A DNA stretch of 64,000 nt from Stenotrophomonas sp. MYb238. Lineage in GTDB: Bacteria; Pseudomonadota; Gammaproteobacteria; Xanthomonadales; Xanthomonadaceae. Below, in pieces: positions 17,657-26,508 of this stretch. A model generated the notes under the pieces. It ran no database searches. It saw only the letters and a program-made list of their open reading frames with translations, and had not been told where the DNA came from. A program made the translations under genes and the position numbers. Every line of letters begins with the position of its first letter. The first letter of the stretch is position 1. The stretch is taken from contig NZ_WIDL01000001.1 in the NCBI RefSeq assembly GCF_009496535.1, forward strand, positions 1-64,000. The letters are read 5' to 3'.

Positions 17657-17686
17657 ACACTACGTTTAACGTAGTATCGGTGTCAA
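17657..17686 (-). promoter_or_regulatory. receptor/isopeptidase promoter with embedded operator palindrome
   Basis: On the - strand, TTGACA (17681-17686) and TAGTGT (17657-17662) lie 18 bp apart. Between and over them lies the perfect palindrome ACTACGT-TTA-ACGTAGT at 17659-17675. The divergent XRE regulator starts 60 bases away, so this is the best candidate for its binding site, blocking the -10 element. Confidence 0.6.
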
Positions 17687-17735
17687 GCGCCCTTCCGGAA
17701 GCTTCTGTCCACCGAAGCCCGGGACGTGTACGGCC

Positions 17736-18020
17736 TTGTCAGAGAAAAAAGAGCTCCCCGTCTACAGCGTGCGTCTGCGCGAAGCGCGGGAGACCTATGG
17801 CATTTCGCAGCGCAATCTCGGCATCAAGGCCGGGCTGGACGATTTCGTCGCCAGCACCCGCGTCAACCGCTATGAAACCGGCGTGCACCAGCCCGACCTG
17901 CAGACCCTGCAGCGCATCGCCGATGTCCTCGACCTGCCGGTGGCCTACTTCTTCGCCGAGGACGACGAACTGGCGGAAATGATCCGGAACTTCCGGCGTA
18001 GCAAGCAGGGCAAAAGCTGA
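17736..18020 (+). CDS. XRE-family helix-turn-helix regulator
   Basis: 94 residues with a Cro/CI-type HTH (VRLREARETYGISQRNLGIKAG, RYETGVHQPDLQTLQRIADVL) and the conserved YFFAEDDELAEMI tail. The only in-frame initiator that keeps the whole domain is a TTG at 17736; there is no good Shine-Dalgarno sequence, so expression may be low. Divergent from the receptor-isopeptidase operon, it probably represses that operon through the palindrome at 17659-17675. Confidence 0.8.
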   Translation: MSEKKELPVYSVRLREARETYGISQRNLGIKAGLDDFVASTRVNRYETGVHQPDLQTLQRIADVLDLPVAYFFAEDDELAEMIRNFRRSKQGKS

Positions 18021-18209
18021 TCACCGACACGACGGCGCGTAGTTTTCCTACAACCGTCTGCGGCAGATCACCACATGGATTGGCGGAGTTCTCCTGACCG
18101 ATGCCTTTCCTGTCGTGTACAGACCCGGTCCAGCCCATCGCGCCCGACGCCGCCCTGCGCGCTACCCTGTCGCCCCCGCATCGCCCGCGCATTCCCCGTC
18201 CTTCCGTCC

Positions 18210-19334
18210 ATGACCGCTCCTTCCCACCGCGTCCAGGGCCTCGCCAACGACGAAGTGCCCGCCGACTGGCCCACCATCAGCGGGCGCGAGATCGCATGGC
18301 TGCGCGGACGCTTCCCGCAGTTGGAAGGCGCGGACGCCGCGCTGTGGCACAGCCCGCGGCCGCTGTCGGCGGCGGCCATCGTCGAGGGCGCGAGGAAGCG
18401 CCTGTTCGTCAAGCGCCATCATCACAGCGTGCGCGACGCCGCCACGCTGGGCGAGGAGCACCGCTTCATCGCGCACCTGGCCGCTGCCGGTGTGCCGGTG
18501 GTGCAGGTGCTGCGCGATCGCGATGGCGCCACGGCGGTCGAGCACGATGGCTGGACCTACGAACTGCACACGCTCGGCATCGGCGAGGATCTGTACCGCG
18601 ACGCGGCGTCATGGACGCCGCTGACCGACGTCGCCCAGGCGCGCGATGCCGGGCGCATGCTCGCGCGCCTGCACCAGGCCGCCGCCAGCTATCACGCGCC
18701 GCAGCGCGGCACCCTCCTGCTGGTGGCGCGCGATGACCTGATCCGCAGCCACGATCCCATCGCCGTACTCAAGGCCGACCTTGGCAACCGCCCCGGCCTC
18801 GCCCGCTACCTGGCGCGCATTCCGTGGGAGGAACAACTGCGCCACACCGTGCTGCCGTGGCACACGGGCCTACCCGACCGCCTGCAGGCCGAGCCTCAGC
18901 TGTGGGCGCATAACGACTGGCACGTTTCCAACCTGCTCTGGCGGGGCGACACGGTGAGCACCGTGCTCGACTTCGGCCTGGCCTCGCCCACCAGCGCGCT
19001 GTTCGACCTGGCCACCGCCATCGAACGCAACGCGGTCGCCTGGCTGGAACTGGAACGCGGCGCGCAGGCCGTGCGCATCGACATCGCGCTGGCCCTGCTC
19101 GACGGCTACCGGCAGGTACTGCCGCTGTCGCCCGCGCGCATGCACCTGCTGGCCGACCTGCTGCCGGTGGTACACCTGGATTTCGCACTGTCCGAAGTGG
19201 AGTACTTCGAAGGCGTCACCGGCTCCACCGCCAACGCGGACGTGGCCTGGCAACCATTCCTGCTCGGCCATGCACAGTGGTTCCGCAGCGCCGAAGGCCA
19301 GGCACTACTGGCCGCGCTGCACGCCGCCGCCTGA
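18210..19334 (+). CDS. aminoglycoside-phosphotransferase/choline-kinase-fold small-molecule kinase
   Basis: 374 residues of the APH fold. An N-terminal lobe with KRLFVKRHHH is followed by a catalytic loop with the Brenner motif HNDWHVSNLLW (Asp base and Asn) and the metal-binding segment VLDFGLASPTSALFDLATAIER. Relatives include homoserine kinase type II, thiamine kinase and antibiotic kinases; the substrate is unknown. It ends about 50 bases before a TPP riboswitch, so a link to thiamine is possible, but it lies upstream of that switch. The start is uncertain; no clear ribosome binding site precedes the ATG. Confidence 0.78.
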   Translation: MTAPSHRVQGLANDEVPADWPTISGREIAWLRGRFPQLEGADAALWHSPRPLSAAAIVEGARKRLFVKRHHHSVRDAATLGEEHRFIAHLAAAGVPVVQVLRDRDGATAVEHDGWTYELHTLGIGEDLYRDAASWTPLTDVAQARDAGRMLARLHQAAASYHAPQRGTLLLVARDDLIRSHDPIAVLKADLGNRPGLARYLARIPWEEQLRHTVLPWHTGLPDRLQAEPQLWAHNDWHVSNLLWRGDTVSTVLDFGLASPTSALFDLATAIERNAVAWLELERGAQAVRIDIALALLDGYRQVLPLSPARMHLLADLLPVVHLDFALSEVEYFEGVTGSTANADVAWQPFLLGHAQWFRSAEGQALLAALHAAA

Positions 19335-19383
19335 ATCCGTCGACAAGCCAAAGCACGGCATTTGTGGTTCAATGCGCCCCTGA

Positions 19384-19461
19384 AGCGGGGGTGCCTGGGC
19401 TTGTCCAGGCTGAGAGAGTCCCTTGGAACCTGATCCGGTTTGCACCGGCGTAGGGAGCTTT
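19384..19461 (+). ncRNA. TPP (THI-box) riboswitch
   Basis: Conserved blocks in order: GCGGGGGTGCC, CTGAGAGAGTCCCTTG, AACCTGATCCGG and ACCGGCGTAGGGA, matching the thiamine pyrophosphate aptamer. It lies directly upstream of an outer-membrane receptor gene and a PnuC-type transporter gene, so both are expected to be switched off when TPP is plentiful. Confidence 0.95.
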
Positions 19462-19531
19462 GAGCAGCAGGCACACCGCCTTCGTGGCCGGTCGCGCGTG
19501 CGCGCCTTCGCTTCGTCTCCCCCCACGGCTG

Positions 19532-21712
19532 ATGACGAAACGAATGAACCGCTGCCACCGAATCCCGCTGTTGACCGCCGCGCTGGGCGCGGCCCTGCCG
19601 CTGCACGCCAGCCCCTTGGACACCGCCGCCGACCGCTCGCCCACCGAGCTGTCCACCGTGCGCGTGCAGGCCAGGCAGCCCGGCGCCAAGGACACCCAGT
19701 CCAACAGCTTCGGCAGCGGCGACTGGAAGAACACCCCGGCCTCGATCAGCGTGCTGGACCGCGACCTGCTCGACCAGCGCGTCGTGCGCAGCCTGTCCGA
19801 ACTGGCCACGAACGACGCCTCGCTGGGCGACAGCTACGCGCCGGTGGGTTACTACCAGAACATCGCCATCCGCGGCTTCGCGCTGGACACCGCCACCGGC
19901 TACCGCTTCAACGGCCTGACTATCGCCGGCGAGCAGCGCCTGGCGCTGGAGAACGTGCAGCAGGTGGAAATCCTCAAGGGCGAAGCCGGCCTCGCCGCCG
20001 GCGTGATCGCCCCGGGCGGCGTCATCAACTACGTCGGCAAGCGCCCGGCCGAAGTGCGCACCGTCACCCTTGGCACCGACGCGGAAGGTTCACGCTATGC
20101 CGCCATCGATGTCGGCCACTGGCTGACGCCGCGCCTCGGCGTGCGCTTCAACGCCGCGTGGGACGACAGCAACTCGTACATCGACCATGCCGACGGCCGC
20201 CGCAACTTCTACGCGCTGGCCACCGACTGGCTGATCGGCGAGCGCGGCAAGCTGGAAGTGGACGCCAACTACCAGACCAGCGCGCAGCGCTCGGCCTCGG
20301 GCTACCAGCTGCTGGGCGCCACCGTGCTGCCGCGCAACGTGGACCGCAAGCAGATGCTCGGCTACCAGCACTGGCAGAAGCCGGTCGGCATCGGCAGTAC
20401 CAACCTCACCGCGCTGCACACCTACGATTTCAGCCCGGCGTGGCAGTCGCGCGTGTCGGCCAGCCACAGCCGCTCGGTGATCGACGACAACGTCGCCTTC
20501 GCCTACGGCTGCTACTACGCGGCCGGCTGCGCCGACGGCAGCGTGCCGGGCAACTACTTCGCGCCCAACGGCGACTACGACATCTACGACTACCGCAGCC
20601 CGGACGACACCCGCCGCAACCGGCAGCTGCGCGCCGAGCTGCGCGGCCGCTTCGCCACCGGCACGGTCGAGCACCAGCTCATGGTCGGCGCGGACTACTT
20701 CCGCCGCACCGTGGACAAGCGCCGCAACGTCAACGAATACGTCGGCACCGCCAACATCCACGACCGCGAAGTGCCGCAGTTCGATCCCTCGCCACTGCAG
20801 CCCGGCCCGTCGGTGCGCCGCCTGGACAGCCGCCAGAAGGCACTGTTCGTGCTCGACCGCATGAGCTTCGCCGACGACTGGCAATGGCTGGCCGGCGGCC
20901 GCTTCGTGCGCCTGGACGAGCGCGCCTGGGACAAGCGCGGCAACCTTGAGCGCGAGAGCCGCGTGTCGCACTTCCTGCCGCAGACCGCGCTGATCTGGAG
21001 CGCCAACGCGCAGCTCAACCTGTACGCCAGCTACGTGCGCGGCATCGCACTCGGCCAGGAGGCGCCGTTCTGGACCAGCAACGAAGGCAACTTCCTGCCG
21101 TCGGTGCTGTCGCGCCAGGTCGAGGTCGGCGCCAAATACGCACCGTCCGATGCGCTGACGTTGGGCGCAGCGCTGTTCCGCATCAGCCGGCCGTTCCAGT
21201 ACGCCAAGCCGGACGACAGCGACTACGGCTACACCTTCGTACAGCAAGGCCAGCAGACCCACACCGGCCTGGAACTGAGCGCACGCGGGCGCGTAAGCGA
21301 CAACCTGCAGCTCACCGCCAGCGCCAGCGTGCTGCAGGCGCGCGCGCGCAACACCGGCACGCCGGCCTACGAAGGCCACCCGCTGATCAACGTGCCGACC
21401 ACCCGCGCCAGCGTGCATGCCGACTACGCGTTGCCGCTCGTCGCCGGGCTGGGCCTCACCGGTGGCTGGCGCTACGCCTCCTCCAACGTCGCCACCGCCG
21501 ACGGCCGCGTGCGTGCGCCCGGCTACAACGTGGTGGACGCCGGCCTGCGCTTCCGGCATGAACTTCGGGGGCATGCGCTGGACTGGAACCTGTCGGTGGA
21601 CAACCTGTTCAACCGCTTCTACTGGCGCGACACTGGCAGCAGCTCCGGCGACTACTACCTGTTCCCCGGTGCGCCGCGCCAGGCACGGCTGACGGTCACC
21701 GTCGCGCTATGA
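19532..21712 (+). CDS. TonB-dependent receptor, probable thiamine (or precursor) importer
   Basis: 726 residues. Signal peptide (RIPLLTAALGAALPLHA), siderophore-receptor-like plug (NTPASISVLDRDLLDQ, IAIRGFALDT, VEILKGEAGLAAGVIAPGGVINYV) and a barrel ending in RQARLTVTVAL. Similarity alone would say ferrichrome-type receptor, but the TPP riboswitch immediately upstream and the overlapping PnuC-type gene point to thiamine uptake. Start choice is between ATG 19532 and ATG 19544; both keep the signal peptide. Confidence 0.85.
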   Translation: MTKRMNRCHRIPLLTAALGAALPLHASPLDTAADRSPTELSTVRVQARQPGAKDTQSNSFGSGDWKNTPASISVLDRDLLDQRVVRSLSELATNDASLGDSYAPVGYYQNIAIRGFALDTATGYRFNGLTIAGEQRLALENVQQVEILKGEAGLAAGVIAPGGVINYVGKRPAEVRTVTLGTDAEGSRYAAIDVGHWLTPRLGVRFNAAWDDSNSYIDHADGRRNFYALATDWLIGERGKLEVDANYQTSAQRSASGYQLLGATVLPRNVDRKQMLGYQHWQKPVGIGSTNLTALHTYDFSPAWQSRVSASHSRSVIDDNVAFAYGCYYAAGCADGSVPGNYFAPNGDYDIYDYRSPDDTRRNRQLRAELRGRFATGTVEHQLMVGADYFRRTVDKRRNVNEYVGTANIHDREVPQFDPSPLQPGPSVRRLDSRQKALFVLDRMSFADDWQWLAGGRFVRLDERAWDKRGNLERESRVSHFLPQTALIWSANAQLNLYASYVRGIALGQEAPFWTSNEGNFLPSVLSRQVEVGAKYAPSDALTLGAALFRISRPFQYAKPDDSDYGYTFVQQGQQTHTGLELSARGRVSDNLQLTASASVLQARARNTGTPAYEGHPLINVPTTRASVHADYALPLVAGLGLTGGWRYASSNVATADGRVRAPGYNVVDAGLRFRHELRGHALDWNLSVDNLFNRFYWRDTGSSSGDYYLFPGAPRQARLTVTVAL

Positions 21713-22299
21713 ACCCGGCGATCCTGGAATGGTCGGCCGTCATCGCCAGCGCCCTGGGCGTCTGGCTGATGGCGCAGCGGCGCATGCTCGCCTGGCCGGT
21801 GGGGCTGCTCTCCGTCGGCCTGTACGCGCTGGTGTTCTTCGAGGCGCGGCTGTATTCGGACATGCTGCTGCAGGGCGCCTTCGCCGCATTCCTCGCTTAC
21901 GGCTGGGCCAACTGGCACCGCCAGGACAAGCCCGACGGCCGCGTCGCCATCGTGCCGCTGGCGACCGACGCCGGCGCGCGCGACCTGGCCATGGGCGTGG
22001 CCTTCGGCCTCGCCCTGGGCGCGGCCATGCACACCTGGACCGACGCCGCCCTGCCCTGGCTGGACGCCCTGCTCGCCGCGCTCAGCCTGGTGGCGCAGTG
22101 GTGGCAGGCGCGCCGCCACGCCGCCGCGTGGTGGCTGTGGATCGTGGTGGACGTGGTCTACGTGGGCATGTACGCGGTCAAATCGCTGCACGCCACCGCA
22201 GCGCTGTACCTGGTGTTCGTGGCGCTGGCGGTTGTGGGCCTGCGCACGTGGAAGAAGGCGGCGCGGCAGGAGGGAAAGCACGGCGCTTCGCATCCGTGA
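21709..22299 (+). CDS. pnuT: PnuC-family transporter, probably thiamine (PnuT)
   Basis: 196 residues with about seven membrane helices and the PnuC-family signatures LAWPVGLLSVGLYALVFFEARLYSDM and WWLWIVVDVVYVGMY. PnuC proteins import vitamin precursors by facilitated diffusion with metabolic trapping. Its 4-base overlap with the TPP-controlled receptor gene makes thiamine (PnuT) more likely than nicotinamide riboside (PnuC). No thiamine kinase follows it. Confidence 0.85.
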   Translation: MNPAILEWSAVIASALGVWLMAQRRMLAWPVGLLSVGLYALVFFEARLYSDMLLQGAFAAFLAYGWANWHRQDKPDGRVAIVPLATDAGARDLAMGVAFGLALGAAMHTWTDAALPWLDALLAALSLVAQWWQARRHAAAWWLWIVVDVVYVGMYAVKSLHATAALYLVFVALAVVGLRTWKKAARQEGKHGASHP

Positions 22300-22328
22300 G
22301 CTGACGGCTCCGCGTGGTTTTTCGTATC

Positions 22329-22344
22329 GGAATCGTAAAGAAAC
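22329..22344 (+). repeat. 16-bp direct repeat, copy 1
   Basis: GGAATCGTAAAGAAAC, exactly repeated at 22419-22434, 90 bp away, in a 270-base stretch without genes between pnuT and the next membrane protein. Role unknown. Confidence 0.7.
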
Positions 22345-22418
22345 CAGCCTGCGCGTTACCCACCTATTGCCTGCAAAACAACCGGTTACAAGGCGCCCTA
22401 TCCCGGGCTAATCGACCG

Positions 22419-22434
22419 GGAATCGTAAAGAAAC
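22419..22434 (+). repeat. 16-bp direct repeat, copy 2
   Basis: Identical to 22329-22344. Both copies have the same orientation and are followed by a (C/A)AG triplet. They could be regulator sites or remnants of a larger duplication. Confidence 0.7.
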
Positions 22435-22572
22435 AAGTCCACGCCCAAGCCGTACGGGGTCCGCCGGAGGCAGGCTTATGCGCAACTATCGGTGGGGCCA
22501 GTCTGGTACAAGCCTCGACCCACCTGCGGCAATCGGGCATGGTGTGGGGGCAGCCTATGCCCCAGGAATCGT

Positions 22573-23304
22573 ATGGATACCGTTCCCGCGCCAACAGCAG
22601 GTAATGCGCCCGCCACGACGTCGGCGCCTCCCGCCGACGCGGGAACAGCCCTGCGGGAACTCAGCTTCCCCGCGCTCAATGCGGCATTGGATGACTACCT
22701 CGCACGAACAGGTGGCACCAAAGCCGGCCCATGGGAACGCTGGTCGCTGATCGTCGGCATTGCCGGCGCAGGGCTGAGCATGCTGCTGGGCAGTGTTCTA
22801 TCCGGCAAGGCAGCCGCTATAGGCATCTTGTCTGGCCTTGTCATAGAAATCCTGGGCCTTGGCATTTCCACCTACCTGCAAATACGCCGTGAGTGGCGCC
22901 AGTTCCGAGAGGCTCGCCGGGAACATGCGCGGGAAATCGAAGAGAGCTATATCCACTACGACCAACTGATCCAGCAGTTGCGTGCCTTTCCGCTGGAACA
23001 GCGCCGCCGGCGCTTACGCTATATCCGGGACCGGCGCACCACAATGCACGAGCGCTTGGGCTTGTTCACAGGCGGAATGGAACGGCTGGGTGTACTTCCC
23101 TTACTCCTGGCGCTTTACCTGCAGTTCAAGGACTGGCGGTTGGGGGACTGGAACACGTTCGCAAGCATCACCTTGGTGCAAGGCCTCCTCGCATTCGCAA
23201 TCCTCCTGGCCTACGCGCTTTCATGGCACCTGATCAGCCTTCGTGCTCGCGTGCAGGCCTACGAACTGCTCCTGGCCGAGGCCAATACACAGGACGGCGA
23301 GTAG
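22573..23304 (+). CDS. membrane protein of unknown function
   Basis: 243 residues. A Thr/Ala/Pro-rich N-terminus, two hydrophobic helices (about residues 57-95), a long basic cytosolic helix (REWRQFREARREHAREIEESYIHYDQLIQQL) that looks like coiled coil, and two more helices near the C-terminus. Start ATG with GGAA upstream. The pattern, paired helices flanking a coiled coil, is seen in several effector-like membrane proteins, but I recognise no family. First gene of the accessory stretch. Confidence 0.6.
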   Translation: MDTVPAPTAGNAPATTSAPPADAGTALRELSFPALNAALDDYLARTGGTKAGPWERWSLIVGIAGAGLSMLLGSVLSGKAAAIGILSGLVIEILGLGISTYLQIRREWRQFREARREHAREIEESYIHYDQLIQQLRAFPLEQRRRRLRYIRDRRTTMHERLGLFTGGMERLGVLPLLLALYLQFKDWRLGDWNTFASITLVQGLLAFAILLAYALSWHLISLRARVQAYELLLAEANTQDGE

Positions 23305-23358
23305 CCGCAAACCGCGCTTCAAACATCCAGTCGCCCCTTCGCGATGACAGGCAAGGAC

Positions 23359-23819
23359 ATGCCCGACACCACGAACCACCCCGCATCACGGCTTGCCCCA
23401 TTGCTGGCCCTGCTGCTCCTGCTGGCCTGGGCACTGCCGGCGGCCGCCGCCGACGTATGGGTGAACACCAGCTCGGGCGTCTACCACTGCCCCGGCGGGC
23501 AGTATTACGGCGCCACCAAACGCGGCCGCTTCATGTCAGAACGCGAAGCCGCGCAGCACGGGTATCGCGCCGCCTATGGCCGCACCTGCTCCCCGGCGAG
23601 GCCGCAGCCGGCCGGCAGCAAGTCATTCAACAGCTGACGCCGCCGGCCAGGAACGCTGCTCCGGCAGCCACCGCTCGCGTCTGGATCAACACCGGCTCGC
23701 ACGTCTATCACTGCCCCGGCACGCGCTACTACGGCGCCACCAAGCAAGGCCGCTATGCCAGCGAGGCCGAAGCCGTCGCCGGCGGCAACCGGCCGGCGCA
23801 TGGGGCACGCTGCAACTGA
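23359..23819 (+). pseudogene. frameshifted secreted protein with two YHCPG repeats
   Basis: The first frame encodes a signal peptide (LAPLLALLLLLAWALPAAAA) and one ~45-residue repeat (VWVNTSSGVYHCPG...YYGATKRGRFMSE...C). It stops at 23637. A second copy of the same repeat (VWINTGSHVYHCPG...YYGATKQGRYASE...C) continues in another frame to 23819. The intact gene would have encoded an exported protein with tandem repeats. A one-base indel or sequencing error lies somewhere near 23590-23640. The repeat has two conserved Cys, probably a disulfide. If the break is real, a shortened one-repeat protein (23359-23637, about 92 residues) may still be made. Confidence 0.7.
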
Positions 23820-23874
23820 TGAGGACGCATCGCGTGCCTGCTACCCTGAATGGGCCAGATGATTGGAGGCAGGC

Positions 23875-24786
23875 ATGACCAACGCGGTACTCACCACATC
23901 CGAAAGCTCTGCCTACGACGATCAGATCGAAGAGCGCTACCACTTCCCGGCCACCTATTTGAAGCAAGCGCAAGCTGCGGTAGGTGACTTCGTTCTCTAC
24001 TACGAACCACGCCGAACCACGGGGCCGCATAGCGCTACCGGGCGCCAGGCCTACTTCGCCATGGCAAGGCTCACGGCCGTTGAGGCGGATCCGCGCTCCC
24101 CGGACCACTACTACGCGCGAATCTCCGAGTTCATGGAGTTCGACCGTGCCGTCCCCTTCAAGGAGGGCGGCCACTACTACGAATCCATGCTCAAGAAGGA
24201 GGACGGGAGTACCAACAAGGGAGCGTTCGGGCGGTCGGTGCGCAATATCCCACTCAACGAGTTCGCCGCCATCGTGCAGGCTGGGTTCGCGACCGAGTTG
24301 GAACCGTGGGAGGCCCCCACACCGGACGAGCCAATGTTCGACATGAGCCAGGCGGAAGAAGCGCCGCCAGAGTACGTGCCCCGCGCCATCGTCCAATGCG
24401 TCATCAACCGGAAGTTCCGTGATGCGCGCTTCAGGCGCCACGTGCGCAGCGCCTATGACAAGACTTGTGCGGTTACCGGCCTGCGCCTGATCAACGGCGG
24501 TGGCCGCCCCGAAGTGGAGGCCGCCCATATCCGCCCGGTCGAGAACGACGGGCCAGATACCGTGCGTAACGGCATTGCGCTGACGGGAACGGCGCACTGG
24601 CTGTTTGATCGCGGGCTGATGAGCTTCTCCGATGACTACGACATCCTGCTGTCGCCGCACGGCGTGCCCGACGGGCTGGACAAGCTGATCCGCCCCGAAA
24701 AGAAGCTCATCCTTCCCGACAACCCTGCATGGCGGCCACACCCAATCTACCTCCAGTGGCATCGTCGGGAAAGATTCAAAGCTTGA
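23875..24786 (+). CDS. HNH endonuclease family protein
   Basis: 303 residues with a strong ribosome binding site (GGAGG). The C-terminal third has the HNH signature: YDKTCAVTGLRL (zinc/strand 1), EVEAAHIRPV (the catalytic His in AAH) and the DTVRNGIALTGTAHWLFDRGL helix region with Asn and His. The N-terminal 180 residues bind target or DNA and are not a family I can name. Stand-alone proteins of this type occur in restriction-like and genomic-island settings, which fits the surrounding accessory stretch. Confidence 0.82.
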   Translation: MTNAVLTTSESSAYDDQIEERYHFPATYLKQAQAAVGDFVLYYEPRRTTGPHSATGRQAYFAMARLTAVEADPRSPDHYYARISEFMEFDRAVPFKEGGHYYESMLKKEDGSTNKGAFGRSVRNIPLNEFAAIVQAGFATELEPWEAPTPDEPMFDMSQAEEAPPEYVPRAIVQCVINRKFRDARFRRHVRSAYDKTCAVTGLRLINGGGRPEVEAAHIRPVENDGPDTVRNGIALTGTAHWLFDRGLMSFSDDYDILLSPHGVPDGLDKLIRPEKKLILPDNPAWRPHPIYLQWHRRERFKA

Positions 24787-25266
24787 GGCAAATGCGTGAT
24801 CAATAGGCGCCGGTCGATCTGATTATGTCCAGTGGCGGATAGTTATCTGCGCGCCCTCACCTGATTAGTGCCGCTCGGCAAGCCGCTGCTAGAAGCAGAG
24901 ATTATTGGCTAGATGAACTACCGCCCAGCAAATATGTAAGCTAATGTGCTTCCACTCCAAGACTGGGGGAGAGAGGGGGAGAGGGGCGATGCCCGCAGCC
25001 GTAACGAACTATTGCAGGCGCCTCCAAGAAACCTACCTAATTGGCATTGGGAATACCGTTCACTTTGAACTACCCGTCGTCACCGTCACTTGGCGGGTGT
25101 TGATACATTTCTCGCCGATCTCAAGTTGTGCCAGTTCGCGCAGAAGAGGGCCGTGCTCGGCCATGCAATAGACAATAGTTGACGTTTTCCAGTATCAAAT
25201 GAATATCCCAGACCTGCTCATAGCCAGGGCTTATGGCAGCACATTCAAGAACGACTTGGAGGTTTC
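24787..25266. other. AT-richer intergenic region
   Basis: 480 bases with visibly more A+T than the housekeeping parts. It contains a purine run (GGGGGAGAGAGGGGGAGAGG) near 24965. Short open frames, including one at 24944-25171, lack coding character. No promoter or RNA is called with confidence. Confidence 0.5.
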
Positions 25267-26433
25267 ATGCTTCGCTTCGCCATGATAGTGGGAGTGTTGC
25301 TTTTTACCGCCGGATGCGTCCATTTCGATCCCGCAGGAAATAATCAGGATGAGTGCCTGGTCAACAAATCAGGAGCCGATCCTAGCAAAGCCAACGATCG
25401 TGGCAGATCTGCAACAGTGAAGGTCATTCGATATACAGACGATGGCCTCTATGTAGATCGCTGCGACTTTACGGACGCACTGCTTGAGCTTCAACAACCC
25501 AAGCCGCAAGTGGTTGTTCTTTATGTACATGGATGGAAGCATAATGGAGAAAGCGGCGACACCGACCTGATAGAGTTCAGTCGCCTGGTAGACACCTTGG
25601 CTTCCAATGAAGCGGCACGCGGCCATGATCGGCGCGTTGTCGGCATATATGTTGCTTGGGATGCCAAGCGCACAAGCGTTCCTATATTGAAGGAATTCAC
25701 GTTCTGGGGTAGAAAACGCGCAGCAGACCGCATCAGCCAATCCGCGGCAATTACAAGGCTACTTGGCGCGATTGACAGAACTGCAGAGAAGCGAGCTGAT
25801 CCGGATGATTTGACCATATACGTCGGGCATAGCTTTGGTGCGCGCATTCTCTATTCGGCAACAGCCCAGCTACTCGTTCATCGCCTTCAACTTGCCCACC
25901 CTGGGGAAAGAGGGCAGTCATTCGAACACATGAGCGGCACGGGAGATCTCGTACTGCTGATCAACCCGGCATTTGAGGCCTCACTTTATTCAGTATTTGC
26001 GGCTCAACAGAATCGCTGGCAAGAGTCTTTCCTTTCCTCGCAACTGCCCGTCCTACTGGCAATTTCAGCAGAGAACGATGCTGCCACCAAAACCGCATTC
26101 CCACTGGGTCAACTGGCAGGGCTGGAGCTCTCCCAACGGCGGCGAACTACACTTGGGAACTACAAACCCTATGTTACGCATCGACTGGGGCCATGCGCGG
26201 CGGATGCATCACTGGCATGTAACGAAACGTCATTTGAGAACTACTGCGCCAAAGGCGTCTGCCTGACACGAAACACAAGCGGTAGCTACCCCCACAATCC
26301 ATTCATTGTTGCGCAAGCTGATTCAACGATTGTCGACGGCCATGGAGGTATATGGAAGCCGCAGTTCATAGCGTGGCTCACCAGCTTTATCGGCGAGTTG
26401 GACAAGAAGAAATCTGAATCCACGAAGCAGTAG
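25267..26433 (+). CDS. lipoprotein with alpha/beta-hydrolase (lipase/esterase-like) domain
   Basis: 388 residues. Lipoprotein signal with lipobox (FTAGC, Cys16). The hydrolase core shows VVVLYVHGWKHN (oxyanion HG), the nucleophile elbow GHSFGAR, and DLVLLINPAFE. A late Cys-containing stretch (CAADASLACNE, NYCAKGVCL) may form disulfides. A ribosome binding site (GGAGG) lies five bases before the ATG. Base composition is lower in G+C than its neighbours, consistent with transfer. Substrate unknown; cell-surface esterase is the safest description. Confidence 0.78.
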   Translation: MLRFAMIVGVLLFTAGCVHFDPAGNNQDECLVNKSGADPSKANDRGRSATVKVIRYTDDGLYVDRCDFTDALLELQQPKPQVVVLYVHGWKHNGESGDTDLIEFSRLVDTLASNEAARGHDRRVVGIYVAWDAKRTSVPILKEFTFWGRKRAADRISQSAAITRLLGAIDRTAEKRADPDDLTIYVGHSFGARILYSATAQLLVHRLQLAHPGERGQSFEHMSGTGDLVLLINPAFEASLYSVFAAQQNRWQESFLSSQLPVLLAISAENDAATKTAFPLGQLAGLELSQRRRTTLGNYKPYVTHRLGPCAADASLACNETSFENYCAKGVCLTRNTSGSYPHNPFIVAQADSTIVDGHGGIWKPQFIAWLTSFIGELDKKKSESTKQ

Positions 26434-26508
26434 ATAGCTCCTAAAAGTTCCATGACAATCCAGATGCACAACGAGCTGGCATCTACTGGTTCGGCAATCT
26501 AGAGCGCT

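Noticed and set aside
24944-25171. 75-codon open frame in the AT-richer gap
   Set aside because: Begins inside a purine run, no coding-like composition, no recognisable domain.
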